IMG/VR virus record: IMGVR_UViG_3300020125_000143
Location: 1-22,834 of that record
Source of the DNA: a virus
Length of the DNA: 22,834 nucleotides
Direction: 5' to 3' (one strand)
The notes beneath the pieces were generated by a model that made no database searches, was not told the origin of the DNA, and was given only the letters and a program-made list of their open reading frames with translations. The position numbers and the translations under genes were made by a program. Shown here piece by piece: positions 13,867 through 20,888 of the stretch. The stretch's first letter is position 1, and every line of letters begins with the position of its first letter.

Positions 13867-16194
13867 ATGCCAATGGATCGATTTCTTATAGCTCCCATAA
13901 ATACAGGTCTTGAGACCGATCTCAAGCCATGGCAAATTCTTGATGATGCCTTTACTGAGCTTCAGAATGCCTATGTATTTCGTGGTCGCGTAAGAAAACG
14001 ATTTGGTTCTCGTTGGATGGGAACAACTCAAGCATCTACTCGTTTGAGGGTAAGTCTTGGCAATAATACTAATGCAGCTATGAATTTACCTGCTAACACC
14101 GCAGCACATACACCACAGCTTGCCATAGGCCAGATGTTTACTTTAGGGTCTGATTTTTTCTATGTATATCAACTAGGTGCAGGAGTAGCAGTATATACAA
14201 CTAACCCAGCAGTAACTGCTGTTATAGATAGCGTTGCCGCTCCTAATACCATTACCTTTACTGGCGGTGCTCTTACGCAGGTTAACTGGTATCCAGGATT
14301 ACCTGTTATGGGTCTTACGCAGTATGAATCAGGAACGATAAATAACCATCCCTCATATGCATTTGATACTGAATTTGCCTATGTGTTTTCAGCTGGTGGT
14401 TGGGCTCGATCTGGTACGGCAGTTTGGCATGGATCAAATTTAAATTATTTCTGGACAACTAACTGGCAAGGTTCTGCAACTGATGCAGCATCTCCTCCAG
14501 TTATGTTCGTTACTAATTTCAATGCGACTATCGGTGCCCCAGGGGCTAATGATGATCCTATTTGGTGGACAGTAGATGGTACTAACTGGACAGCAGGAAC
14601 CGGTGCTAATGCATTCTATTTTGCTCCAGCAGGCGGTGCAGTTCAGACAGGCCCCTTTGTACGAACCGCAAGAATCATTGTTCCCTTTAAGAATAGATTA
14701 TTACTTCTTAATACTATTGAAAGTAACTCAGCAGGTAATAGCAATACGGCATTTGTTAACCGTTGTAGATTCTCTTTTAATGGATCTCCATTTGCTCGTA
14801 ATGCATGGTATGAACCTAATCAAAGTGATAATGGCGGTCTTGCTACTTCTAATGCAGCAGGGGCAGGATTTATTGATGCTACTACCGAAGAACAGATTAT
14901 TTCAGCAGAGTTTATTAAAGACCGTTTGATTGTATATTTCGAACGATCAACATGGGAACTCGCATACACTGGCAACGAAATCTTGCCCTTTGTGTGGCAG
15001 AAGATTAATACTGAGCTTGGATCTCAATCAACTTTCTCTACGGTGCCTTTTGATAAAGCAGTACTCACTATTGGTAATACTGGTGTGCATGCATGTAATG
15101 GCATTAATGTTGAACGTATTGATAGCAAGATCCCTGATGAGATCTTCGACTTTGAAACTAAGAATAATGGTACCCTTCGTACAGTTGGCATTAGGGATTA
15201 TTACACTGAGCTTGTCTACTGGACGTTTGTTCTTGATACCAAATTACAATCAACACAAACATTTCCTAACCAAATATTGGTCTACAACTATAAGAATGGA
15301 TCCTGGTCATTAAACGATGATTGCTTTACCATGTTCGGTTATTTCGAGCAGCAATCTGATATGACCTGGGAATCATCATCTCCTATTAAATGGTTTGAGG
15401 CACAATTTGATTGGACGAGTAATGTTATCCAAGCTAATCAACGACAAGTGCTTGGTGGAACTCCAGAAGGTTATGTATTAATTCTTAACCAAGAAGAGTC
15501 TCGTAACGCTTCATCCATGCAAATAACTAATATTACCTATGCAGCAACGGGTATATTAACGCTCAAGATTATTAATCACACACTTGATGCTGACCCTACA
15601 TTTAATCCATTTGATCAAGATTTTATCTTACTGGAAAATATTGTTGGTGATTCAGCGACTGAAACATTTCTCAATGGAACTATCTTTCCAGTAGACTCTG
15701 TTATTGATGCCGATACAATCACTATTAATACGTTTGGTGGGTTAACTTCAGGAACCTACGATGGTGGTGGGACGGCAGCGCGTGTATCTAATATTCAGAT
15801 CAAATCAAAAAGATATAATCCTTATATTTCTCAGGATCAGAACGTTTATCTTGCGAAAGTAGATTTTGCAGTTCAGAGAACAGCAGCAGGCGCTATTACG
15901 GTAGATTACTTCCCATCTTCTTCTCCAATATCGATGATTGATGGTGGGGTAAATACTGGTGCCATTATGGGCACAAGTGTCCTAGAAACTTCTCCATACA
16001 ATGCAACTATCTATCCTATGGAACAGTATCAGGAATTACTCTGGCATCCAGTCTATTTCCAGGCAACAGGAAACAATATTCAACTATTCATGTATTTCAG
16101 TGAAGATCAGATGATTAATCCAAATATTTCTCTTTCTGGTTTTGAAATGGAAGGATTCTGCCTGTATACGAATCCTGTTGGGAGAGCTCAGTAA
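13867..16194 (+). CDS. Tail nozzle/stabilisation-like protein (P22 gp10 / T7 gp12 type)
   Basis: A 775-residue beta-rich protein. ATG 13867 lies one base after the previous stop. The N-terminus GLETDLKPWQILDDAF then VFRGRVRKRFGSRW (about 14-49) is a signature of these phage proteins. The middle (about 265-440) has RTARIIVPFKNRLLLLNT, ATTEEQIISAEFIKDRLIVY and ERSTWELAYTGN, a beta-propeller pattern as in P22 gp10 and T7 gp12. Residues about 547-643 form an extra module (TGILTLKIINHTL, TFLNGTIFPVDSVIDADTI) recalling the FCCH-like modules upstream. It probably seals the short tail tube below the adaptor. The stop overlaps the next start by 1 nt. Confidence 0.82.
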   Translation: MPMDRFLIAPINTGLETDLKPWQILDDAFTELQNAYVFRGRVRKRFGSRWMGTTQASTRLRVSLGNNTNAAMNLPANTAAHTPQLAIGQMFTLGSDFFYVYQLGAGVAVYTTNPAVTAVIDSVAAPNTITFTGGALTQVNWYPGLPVMGLTQYESGTINNHPSYAFDTEFAYVFSAGGWARSGTAVWHGSNLNYFWTTNWQGSATDAASPPVMFVTNFNATIGAPGANDDPIWWTVDGTNWTAGTGANAFYFAPAGGAVQTGPFVRTARIIVPFKNRLLLLNTIESNSAGNSNTAFVNRCRFSFNGSPFARNAWYEPNQSDNGGLATSNAAGAGFIDATTEEQIISAEFIKDRLIVYFERSTWELAYTGNEILPFVWQKINTELGSQSTFSTVPFDKAVLTIGNTGVHACNGINVERIDSKIPDEIFDFETKNNGTLRTVGIRDYYTELVYWTFVLDTKLQSTQTFPNQILVYNYKNGSWSLNDDCFTMFGYFEQQSDMTWESSSPIKWFEAQFDWTSNVIQANQRQVLGGTPEGYVLILNQEESRNASSMQITNITYAATGILTLKIINHTLDADPTFNPFDQDFILLENIVGDSATETFLNGTIFPVDSVIDADTITINTFGGLTSGTYDGGGTAARVSNIQIKSKRYNPYISQDQNVYLAKVDFAVQRTAAGAITVDYFPSSSPISMIDGGVNTGAIMGTSVLETSPYNATIYPMEQYQELLWHPVYFQATGNNIQLFMYFSEDQMINPNISLSGFEMEGFCLYTNPVGRAQ

Positions 16195-16745
16195 TGGCAA
16201 CATCCAATCAATATGGATCATTTGTACCAACAAACTTTGTCTGGGATATTCAGCAGCTTCAGCAGATTGATGTAACAAGTCCTGAATTTAAAGAACTTCT
16301 TGTTCGTTTATATCAGAATATTAACTTGATTGCTTTGGGATTAAATATTAAAGATACTGGTCTTTATGCCATTAGTAATGAAGTGGTTAATGGTCAGCTC
16401 TGGTTCCCTAACCCAGCAAATACATCCTCAACAGCAGCTACTCCAGCTTTAAGGCAAGTATTTAGAAAGCTCGTTAACTTTGGTGCACTGCCTGATACTG
16501 CAACTAAATCTGTTCCCCATGGAATTACGTGTAAAACAACAACTGGTGGTACAACATTTACTCGTATTTATGCAACAGCTTCAGACACAACAAATAGAGT
16601 ATATATCCCAATTCCCTACGCTTCCCCAACACTTGCTAATAATATAGAAATCAATGTTGATGCAACTAATGTGAACATTACAACTGGCTCTAATAGAAGT
16701 GCGTTTAATGTTTGCTATGTGATACTTGAATACATTCAATCATAA
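16194..16745 (+). CDS. Phage structural protein of unknown function
   Basis: A 183-residue protein starting within the stop of the nozzle-like gene (TAATG overlap). Sections that look conserved are FVPTNFVWDIQQLQQIDVTS, EFKELLVRLYQNINLIALGLN (about 31-51), NGQLWFPNP and KSVPHGI (about 104-110), ending with an AFNVCYVILEYIQ strand. The beta-rich C-terminal half suggests a small structural domain. I associate the pattern with proteins that follow nozzle genes in gp56-type phages but know of no function. Translational coupling to the nozzle gene suggests a tail component. It is followed by a minus-strand terminator. Confidence 0.78.
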   Translation: MATSNQYGSFVPTNFVWDIQQLQQIDVTSPEFKELLVRLYQNINLIALGLNIKDTGLYAISNEVVNGQLWFPNPANTSSTAATPALRQVFRKLVNFGALPDTATKSVPHGITCKTTTGGTTFTRIYATASDTTNRVYIPIPYASPTLANNIEINVDATNVNITTGSNRSAFNVCYVILEYIQS

Positions 16746-16747
16746 AT

Positions 16748-16779
16748 AAAAAACCGTATCGCTCTGTGGTACGATACGG
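16748..16779 (-). terminator. Minus-strand intrinsic terminator
   Basis: On the minus strand, CCGTATCG (16779-16772) pairs with CGATACGG (16761-16754) around a 10-nt loop, followed by TTTTTT (16753-16748) and ATTTA. The plus strand has A-rich sequence after the stem instead, so the element stops leftward transcription, although no leftward protein gene lies nearby. Confidence 0.8.
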
Positions 16780-16828
16780 CCTAAAAAAAGGAAACGTGAG
16801 CATGAAGCAATCTCACGATGGTCCAAGT
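16748..16828 (-). ncRNA. Possible minus-strand small RNA
   Basis: Upstream of the minus-strand terminator is a second perfect hairpin, CGTGAG (16817-16812) with CTCACG (16800-16795), and a TATAAT box on the same strand at 16840-16835. A transcript of about 80 nt with two stems and a U-tail would have the form of a bacterial small RNA. TTGACA occurs on the same strand at 16853-16848, but only 7 bp from the -10, so no properly spaced -35 is seen. The element may merely stop read-through from the islet at 18786-19568. Confidence 0.28.
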
Positions 16829-16900
16829 CTATTTATTATAAGTTGCTTGTCAATTGTCATTTTTATTATGCTATCTATGAAATAAATTTAAGGAGATATT

Positions 16901-17425
16901 ATGGCATTTGGCGAATTCTTTACTGGAACTCCCGCAAGAACCGAACAGTTTGCTCGATTTACCCCTCAGCAGCAGGCAGCTCAAAATCAGATTCTTCAGC
17001 AGCTTTTGGCTTTACTTCAACAAAATGTAGGGGGTCAGCCAAACTATACAGGATTTGAACCAGTAGAACAGCGAGCTCGTACTCAATTTCAAACACAAAC
17101 AATTCCGAGCTTAGCTGAACGATTTACTGCTATGGGTAGTGGTGGATCACAAAGATCATCTGCGTTTCAGGGTGCCCTAGGATCTGCTGCTTCTGGTCTA
17201 GAACAGGGACTTGCTGCTTTGAGATCTCAATATGGATTACAACAACAGGGCTTACAGCAGAATAACTTGGCTAATTTATTAAGGGGAGGATTCCAGCCAA
17301 GCTTTGAAAGTTCTTATTTCCCACGCCAGCCTGGATTCCTAGAGAACGTAGGAACTCAAGTTCTTCCATCAGCTGCAAAATTGGGAGCATCATATCTTAC
17401 TGGCGGATTATCTGGATTATTTTAA
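16901..17425 (+). CDS. Putative internal virion/ejection protein, Gln-rich
   Basis: A 174-residue protein with TAAGGAG before ATG 16901. The N-terminus (FGEFFTGTPARTEQFARFTP) is a pattern I associate with proteins that precede ejection proteins in short-tailed phages. Most of the chain is Gln, Leu, Ala and Gly-rich (QQQAAQNQILQQLLALLQQN; LRSQYGLQQQGLQQNNL), consistent with long helices, and it ends in a Gly/Leu-rich segment (AKLGASYLTGGLSGLF). Such Gln/Ala-rich, low-complexity helices are common in podovirus internal proteins that leave the capsid with the DNA. The 9-nt gap to the next gene supports a joint role. Confidence 0.68.
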   Translation: MAFGEFFTGTPARTEQFARFTPQQQAAQNQILQQLLALLQQNVGGQPNYTGFEPVEQRARTQFQTQTIPSLAERFTAMGSGGSQRSSAFQGALGSAASGLEQGLAALRSQYGLQQQGLQQNNLANLLRGGFQPSFESSYFPRQPGFLENVGTQVLPSAAKLGASYLTGGLSGLF

Positions 17426-17434
17426 GGAGTATGT

Positions 17435-18802
17435 ATGCCACAAGTTATTCAAGAAGAAAGTTTAGGGGGAAGATTGGGAACGGGATTGGGATCTGGAATT
17501 GGATCAGCTCTCGATTTACTTGCTCAACAAAAACTTAATCAACTAGTACAAAGACAAGGTGAAATGAGATTCTCTAAAGCTCTTTCAGGTCTTGGCTATA
17601 CTCCTGAGCAGGCAGCATTTATTAATGCAATGCCAGATAAGTTTAAATGGGAGGCTGCACTTGCTTTACGAGGAGCACAGCCAGGTGCTCAACAACAATC
17701 TGCCCAAGGAGAACCATCGGTACAAGATCTTCTCCAGTATTTGCAAGGTCAACAAGGCGAACAACAAGAATCACAACAACCTGCATATCAACAAATGACC
17801 CCAGAGCAAATGCAACAAGAGGCTATTTCTTCTGGTCAAATTAAGCCCCTTACGGCAAATCAGTATCTTGATCGTTTAATGGCTTCCCAGGCAGCTCCTG
17901 CACAAGCAGAACAGGCTGCACCTAAATTAGCTCCTTTATCACCTCCAGAACCATTTATAAGTAAACTTCCTAAGCCTGAAGTAAAGGCTGCACTTGCTGA
18001 TAAATTTCCTGGTTATTTGAGTAAAGAAGAGCGTGCTGCTGCTCACCGTGAAAAGTTAGCTCGTAGCAAAGAAGAAGCTCGAGAAAGATCAGAACGATTT
18101 AAGATTACACAAGGTGAACGTAAGGAATTGGCAGATAAGGCTCGCTCAGCCAAGAATGTACTCGCAGATCTCGATCGCTTTGAGGAATTAGAAAAAGAAG
18201 GGAAGCTTGATACGCCTGGATATGTAGAATTTCTACAAAGAGCAGGCCTAGACATTCCTGCTTTGATGAATCCAGGAAGCGAAGAATTTAATAAGATAGC
18301 GAACAACTTTGTACGCGATGCTAAGAACTACTATGGTGGAAGAGTATCAAATTTCGAAGTAGAACAATTCTTAAAGACTGTTCCTAGTCTTTCCCAAAGC
18401 CCAGAGGGAAGAAAGCGCGTAATAGCAAATTTACGCCGTCTTAATCAGGGTGCAGTTGAGTACTTTAATACAGCTCGGGAAATTACCAAAGAGAACGATG
18501 GAGTTCCTCCTTATGATCTTTCTGAACAAGTTGAAGAACGTATTGAACCTAAACTTAATAAGTTAGCAGATCGCTTTAAGGAAGATCTTAAGAAAAAAGT
18601 TCCAGCAGGTCAGAATAAATTAATAACAGCGCTTCAGGCATCTACAGGTAGTTTGGCTGGAGGTTTAAAGAAGGTTGGTACAGGCGCACTTCTTGGAGGT
18701 GCACTTGGCGGTCTTGCTGCAGGACCAGCAGGAGCAGCAGCAGGCGCTCGATTAGGAGCAGGACTTGGCGGTGCAACTGAATTAATTAGGAATTTGCTCT
18801 AA
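17435..18802 (+). CDS. Putative internal virion/ejection protein with glycine-zipper tail
   Basis: A 455-residue protein with TAAGGAG before ATG 17435. It begins with a Gly-rich stretch (GGRLGTGLGSGIGSALDLL), has a Gln-rich low-complexity region (about 85-150) and a charged helical middle (KEERAAAHREKLARSKEEAR, about 195-215). The last 50 residues form a glycine-zipper-like membrane segment (GTGALLGGALGGLAAGPAG; GARLGAGLGGATELI). This architecture suits a virion protein that is ejected and inserts into the host envelope to make a DNA conduit. No lytic domain is evident. The 3' end overlaps a minus-strand gene by 17 nt. Confidence 0.7.
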   Translation: MPQVIQEESLGGRLGTGLGSGIGSALDLLAQQKLNQLVQRQGEMRFSKALSGLGYTPEQAAFINAMPDKFKWEAALALRGAQPGAQQQSAQGEPSVQDLLQYLQGQQGEQQESQQPAYQQMTPEQMQQEAISSGQIKPLTANQYLDRLMASQAAPAQAEQAAPKLAPLSPPEPFISKLPKPEVKAALADKFPGYLSKEERAAAHREKLARSKEEARERSERFKITQGERKELADKARSAKNVLADLDRFEELEKEGKLDTPGYVEFLQRAGLDIPALMNPGSEEFNKIANNFVRDAKNYYGGRVSNFEVEQFLKTVPSLSQSPEGRKRVIANLRRLNQGAVEYFNTAREITKENDGVPPYDLSEQVEERIEPKLNKLADRFKEDLKKKVPAGQNKLITALQASTGSLAGGLKKVGTGALLGGALGGLAAGPAGAAAGARLGAGLGGATELIRNLL

Positions 18803-19040
18803 GATTTAGATATTTAAATACATACATAACGATCGCTAGTAGTGGTATAAAAATAAATACGAGCACCGTATAAACTAAATGCATTCTTTTATAGCATGTT
18901 AAATTGCATGCAAAACTAATGCATGGAATTGGATAATCAAGAAGTTCGCTATCAAATGTATCCAATTTTTTGAACCTATATGGATCATGCCAGCATGCTA
19001 CAAAAGCTATCAGTAATAATAGAATATCTAGTTCGTCCAT
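18786..19040 (-). CDS. Small two-helix membrane protein of the minus-strand islet
   Basis: An 84-residue protein read leftward from ATG 19040, with GGGGA about 8 nt upstream. Hydrophobic segments lie at about residues 5-17 (DILLLLIAFVACW) and 53-77 (MHLVYTVLVFIFIPLLAIVM), separated by a Cys-containing loop (CISFACNLTC, 40-49) that would be extracytoplasmic or cytoplasmic depending on topology. Its end overlaps the convergent gene at 17435-18802 by 17 nt. It is the last gene of the leftward islet. Membrane activity, perhaps superinfection exclusion or a toxin-like effect, is inferred from size and context only. Confidence 0.6.
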   Translation of the reverse strand: MDELDILLLLIAFVACWHDPYRFKKLDTFDSELLDYPIPCISFACNLTCYKRMHLVYTVLVFIFIPLLAIVMYVFKYLNLRANS

Positions 19041-19058
19041 GATGTTTGTCCCCGTTGT

Positions 19059-19229
19059 TTAATATATGTAATGGTCTACGTAAATAACTGCATCTTCATC
19101 TAGTGAGCAGCAGGAGTTTTCTCTCATTCTTATCTTATGAACTTCGCAGGCAATCATTATAAGCACAACTGCGAACAATAAGACTGCTGCCAACCAGCCG
19201 ATTCTGTTTTTTCTGGAGTCGTCTGACAT
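19059..19229 (-). CDS. Tiny single-helix membrane protein (56 residues)
   Basis: A leftward frame from ATG 19229 to TAA 19061-19059 with AGGAGTTCCCCC as upstream ribosome site, better than those of its neighbours. The product starts MSDDSRKNRIGWL, has one hydrophobic helix (about 12-28, AAVLLFAVVLIMIAC), then a short charged tail with a Cys pair (ENSCCSLDEDAV). The IAC end of the helix faintly resembles a lipobox. It overlaps the 3' end of the upstream minus gene by 73 nt in another frame. Small size makes it easy to miss; the ribosome site and membrane helix are the main support. Confidence 0.55.
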   Translation of the reverse strand: MSDDSRKNRIGWLAAVLLFAVVLIMIACEVHKIRMRENSCCSLDEDAVIYVDHYIY

Positions 19230-19390
19230 GGGGGAACTCCTATGTAATGAAGCGTGAAAATCAATATTCCCGCTCCTATTAAGATTACCCAGAATGTCTT
19301 CGAATAAAAACTATCTATAATTTCTCGTATCATTTGTCTTGGTGATAGAGTAACACCAACACCTCTACACTCGTGTTTCCTGTTGCGCAT
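19157..19390 (-). CDS. Small single-helix membrane protein overlapping two neighbours
   Basis: A 77-residue frame read leftward from ATG 19390, overlapping the RHH gene end by 26 nt and the 56-residue frame by 73 nt, in three different frames. An internal ATG at 19333 (MIREIIDSFYSK) would give 58 residues and is an alternative start. The single hydrophobic helix is about residues 33-51 (FWVILIGAGILIFTLHYIG), followed by a Cys-containing tail (VPPCQTTPEKTESAGW). Ribosome sites are weak for both starts, so translation may depend on coupling to the RHH gene. Function unknown. Confidence 0.5.
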   Translation of the reverse strand: MRNRKHECRGVGVTLSPRQMIREIIDSFYSKTFWVILIGAGILIFTLHYIGVPPCQTTPEKTESAGWQQSYCSQLCL

Positions 19391-19568
19391 ATTCCTGTTG
19401 CCTTTGCTCGAGAGTATATTGTTCGTCTTTAAGTATTTCTAACATTACTGCACGCATAACGTATTTCTGAATCGTAATATGCTTAAGCGCACATTGAGCC
19501 TTAATACGAGCATGAAATTCTTTTGGTACATCAAGTATTAAACGCTTAAGTTCTTTCTCGTTATCCAT
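19365..19568 (-). CDS. Ribbon-helix-helix DNA-binding protein
   Basis: A 67-residue protein from ATG 19568, with AGGA 7 nt upstream. The core KRLILDVPKEFHARIKAQCA then HITIQKYVMRAVMLEIL (about 8-46) has the strand-helix-helix pattern of Arc/CopG/ParG-like repressors, which bind DNA as dimers through the paired N-terminal strand. The C-terminal tail is Gln/Glu-rich. It is the first gene of the leftward islet, under the promoter at 19604-19632, whose palindrome would be a natural autoregulatory operator. It could be a repressor, or the antitoxin of a toxin-antitoxin pair with one of the small membrane proteins. Confidence 0.82.
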   Translation of the reverse strand: MDNEKELKRLILDVPKEFHARIKAQCALKHITIQKYVMRAVMLEILKDEQYTLEQRQQEYAQQETRV

Positions 19569-19596
19569 AATAAAATCCTACCTGAATAACCCGATT

Positions 19597-19612
19597 ATGT
19601 ATAAATATACAT
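19597..19612. promoter_or_regulatory. Palindromic operator over the islet -10 box
   Basis: ATGTATA (19597-19603) and TATACAT (19606-19612) are perfect inverted arms around AA. The -10 box of the leftward promoter (19609-19604) lies inside it, so a bound repressor would block RNA polymerase. The adjacent RHH protein is the obvious candidate ligand. Confidence 0.65.
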
Positions 19613-19632
19613 TTCTCTTGAAAATTTGTCAA
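19604..19632 (-). promoter_or_regulatory. Strong sigma70 promoter of the minus-strand islet
   Basis: Read leftward: TTGACA (19632-19627), a 17-bp spacer, and TATATT (19609-19604). The -35 matches consensus fully and the -10 at five of six positions. Transcription would start near 19597, giving a leader of about 30 nt before the RHH start at 19568. It is the best promoter in the window. Confidence 0.85.
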
Positions 19633-19634
19633 AT

Positions 19635-19650
19635 AACTTGATTACAAGTT
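19635..19650. promoter_or_regulatory. Second inverted repeat in the divergent intergenic region
   Basis: AACTTG (19635-19640) and CAAGTT (19645-19650) flank ATTA. It lies just behind the -35 of the leftward promoter and overlaps a weak rightward pair, TTGAAA (19618-19623) with TTACAA (19642-19647), that could serve the fibre gene at 19701. It may be a second regulator site linking the two directions. Confidence 0.4.
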
Positions 19651-19700
19651 GCAAAGGGGTTCTAATGGGAGTGGAAAGTATCTTTTTTAAAGGAGAAAGT

Positions 19701-20576
19701 ATGACACCACAACCACTATTAGTGGGGTATGGATTAACACAAGCCTTAACAAATCTGGCGAATCCTCCCATTGTAGCAAATAGAGTCCCTACGGTAGCTG
19801 ATAAGCAGCAAATAGGTACTATTTGGATAGATAAGCCTGCTGTTACCGCATATATTCTTGTTGATATTAGCAATAACGCTGCAAACTGGGTGACCATTGT
19901 CGGACCGGGTGGCGCAGGTGTATTCTTCTCTCTTGAGGCAACAGGTGGAGATATTACTGCTGACGTGGGTAATATCATTGCAACTCTTGGAAATATAGTT
20001 GCATCTGCAGGAAATCTTGAAGCTACTATTGGAGATGTTATCGCAGGCGGTGCAGTTACTGCTCAAACAGGTGACATTACAGCTGATGCTGGAAACATAG
20101 TTGCTACCTTAGGTAATATTAGTGCCCCAGCGGGAACAATTACAGCCGATGGCAATATTACTTCTACAGCAGGTAGTGTTATCGCTGAAGTTGATCTTCA
20201 AGCAATAACTGGAGATATAGTTGCTGATGCTGGAGATGTCATTGTAACCGCTGGCGATATCACCGTCACAGCTGGAAGCATTACAGCAACAGCAGGAGAT
20301 ATTGTCGCAACTGCTGGTGTAGTGAGAGCCAACGTTGGTGGATTTGTATCGAGTGGTGGTGATGCTAACGTAGCGACTGTTGTTGTTACTGGAGACACTG
20401 GATCACCGGTAGCCAATAATATTCAGTTCTCAAACGTAGTTGATACAACACAGGGCGCTGGTGCATTAACACTACTATCTACCACAGCAAATCCAGGAAC
20501 TAACACAGGATTCTTTAAGATATATGTTGGTGTAACAACATGTTGGGTTCCATACTTTGACGATATTGCTCCTTAA
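19701..20576 (+). CDS. Tail fibre protein with about nineteen 7-residue repeats
   Basis: A 291-residue protein. I chose ATG 19701 because AAGGAG lies 5 nt upstream, like neighbouring genes; ATG 19665 (with AAAGGGG) is a possible alternative and TTG 19626 is unlikely. The N-terminal part (1-78) has ANRVPTVADKQQIGTIWID and AYILVDISNNAANWVTI, typical of phage tail proteins that start a fibre. Residues 82-220 are a tandem array of a seven-residue unit G-(D/N/S)-I-x-A-(D/T)-A, expected to form a beta-helical or beta-roll shaft. The C-terminus (NPGTNTGFFKIYVGVTTCWV) is a compact tip. Probably trimeric and host-contacting. Confidence 0.8.
   Translation: MTPQPLLVGYGLTQALTNLANPPIVANRVPTVADKQQIGTIWIDKPAVTAYILVDISNNAANWVTIVGPGGAGVFFSLEATGGDITADVGNIIATLGNIVASAGNLEATIGDVIAGGAVTAQTGDITADAGNIVATLGNISAPAGTITADGNITSTAGSVIAEVDLQAITGDIVADAGDVIVTAGDITVTAGSITATAGDIVATAGVVRANVGGFVSSGGDANVATVVVTGDTGSPVANNIQFSNVVDTTQGAGALTLLSTTANPGTNTGFFKIYVGVTTCWVPYFDDIAP
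19944..20360 (+). repeat. 21-bp tandem repeat array inside the fibre gene
   Basis: Degenerate 21-bp units encode the heptads of residues 82-220, for example GDITADA, GNIVATL, GDIVADA, GDITVTA and GSITATA. DNA copies have diverged by many synonymous changes, so protein-level selection maintains the repeat. Slippage or recombination could change the copy number and the fibre length. Confidence 0.75.
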
Positions 20577-20615
20577 GTTATTATCCTTATAGTTTCATTA
20601 CTTTAAGGAGATTGT

Positions 20616-20864
20616 ATGAATCAACGAGCGATGGTGCAGTTAGAAGTAGAAAAGAATGGCCGCATATTTATATTTCTGATGCCAATTGGTGCTCCATTTG
20701 GTGAATGTTATGATGCGGCCTTCGAATGTGCTTCACAGATTTTGGAAATGGCAAAAGAAGCGGCGGAGAAGGCAAATAAACAGGCCAAAACTCCGCCTCC
20801 TGTTATTGAAATGACAGGTCAGCAGTTTCAGGATGCCATAAAACAGGCTAACTGCGAGTCATAA
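20616..20864 (+). CDS. Small protein of the fibre module, unknown
   Basis: An 82-residue soluble protein with TAAGGAG before ATG 20616. It has an N-terminal beta hairpin (MVQLEVEKNGRIFIFLMPIG), the segment GAPFGECYDAAFECASQILE (about 24-43), then an Ala/Lys/Glu helix (MAKEAAEKANKQAKT) and a short C-terminal helix (GQQFQDAIKQANCES). Three cysteines are present (31, 38, 80). No family is recognised. Because it lies between two fibre genes it may be an assembly chaperone or adaptor of the fibre, which is positional inference. Confidence 0.72.
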   Translation: MNQRAMVQLEVEKNGRIFIFLMPIGAPFGECYDAAFECASQILEMAKEAAEKANKQAKTPPPVIEMTGQQFQDAIKQANCES

Positions 20865-20888
20865 ACAACTCTTAAAAGGAGAGTAGTA

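Noticed and set aside
19626-19700. Upstream TTG or ATG start for the repeat fibre gene
   Set aside because: TTG 19626 lies inside the leftward promoter without a ribosome site. ATG 19665 has a moderate site, but ATG 19701 has the AAGGAG and spacing used by neighbours.
19944-20360. Regular 21-bp repeats as a possible CRISPR array
   Set aside because: Units are contiguous, degenerate and coding, without unique spacers; they encode a fibre shaft.
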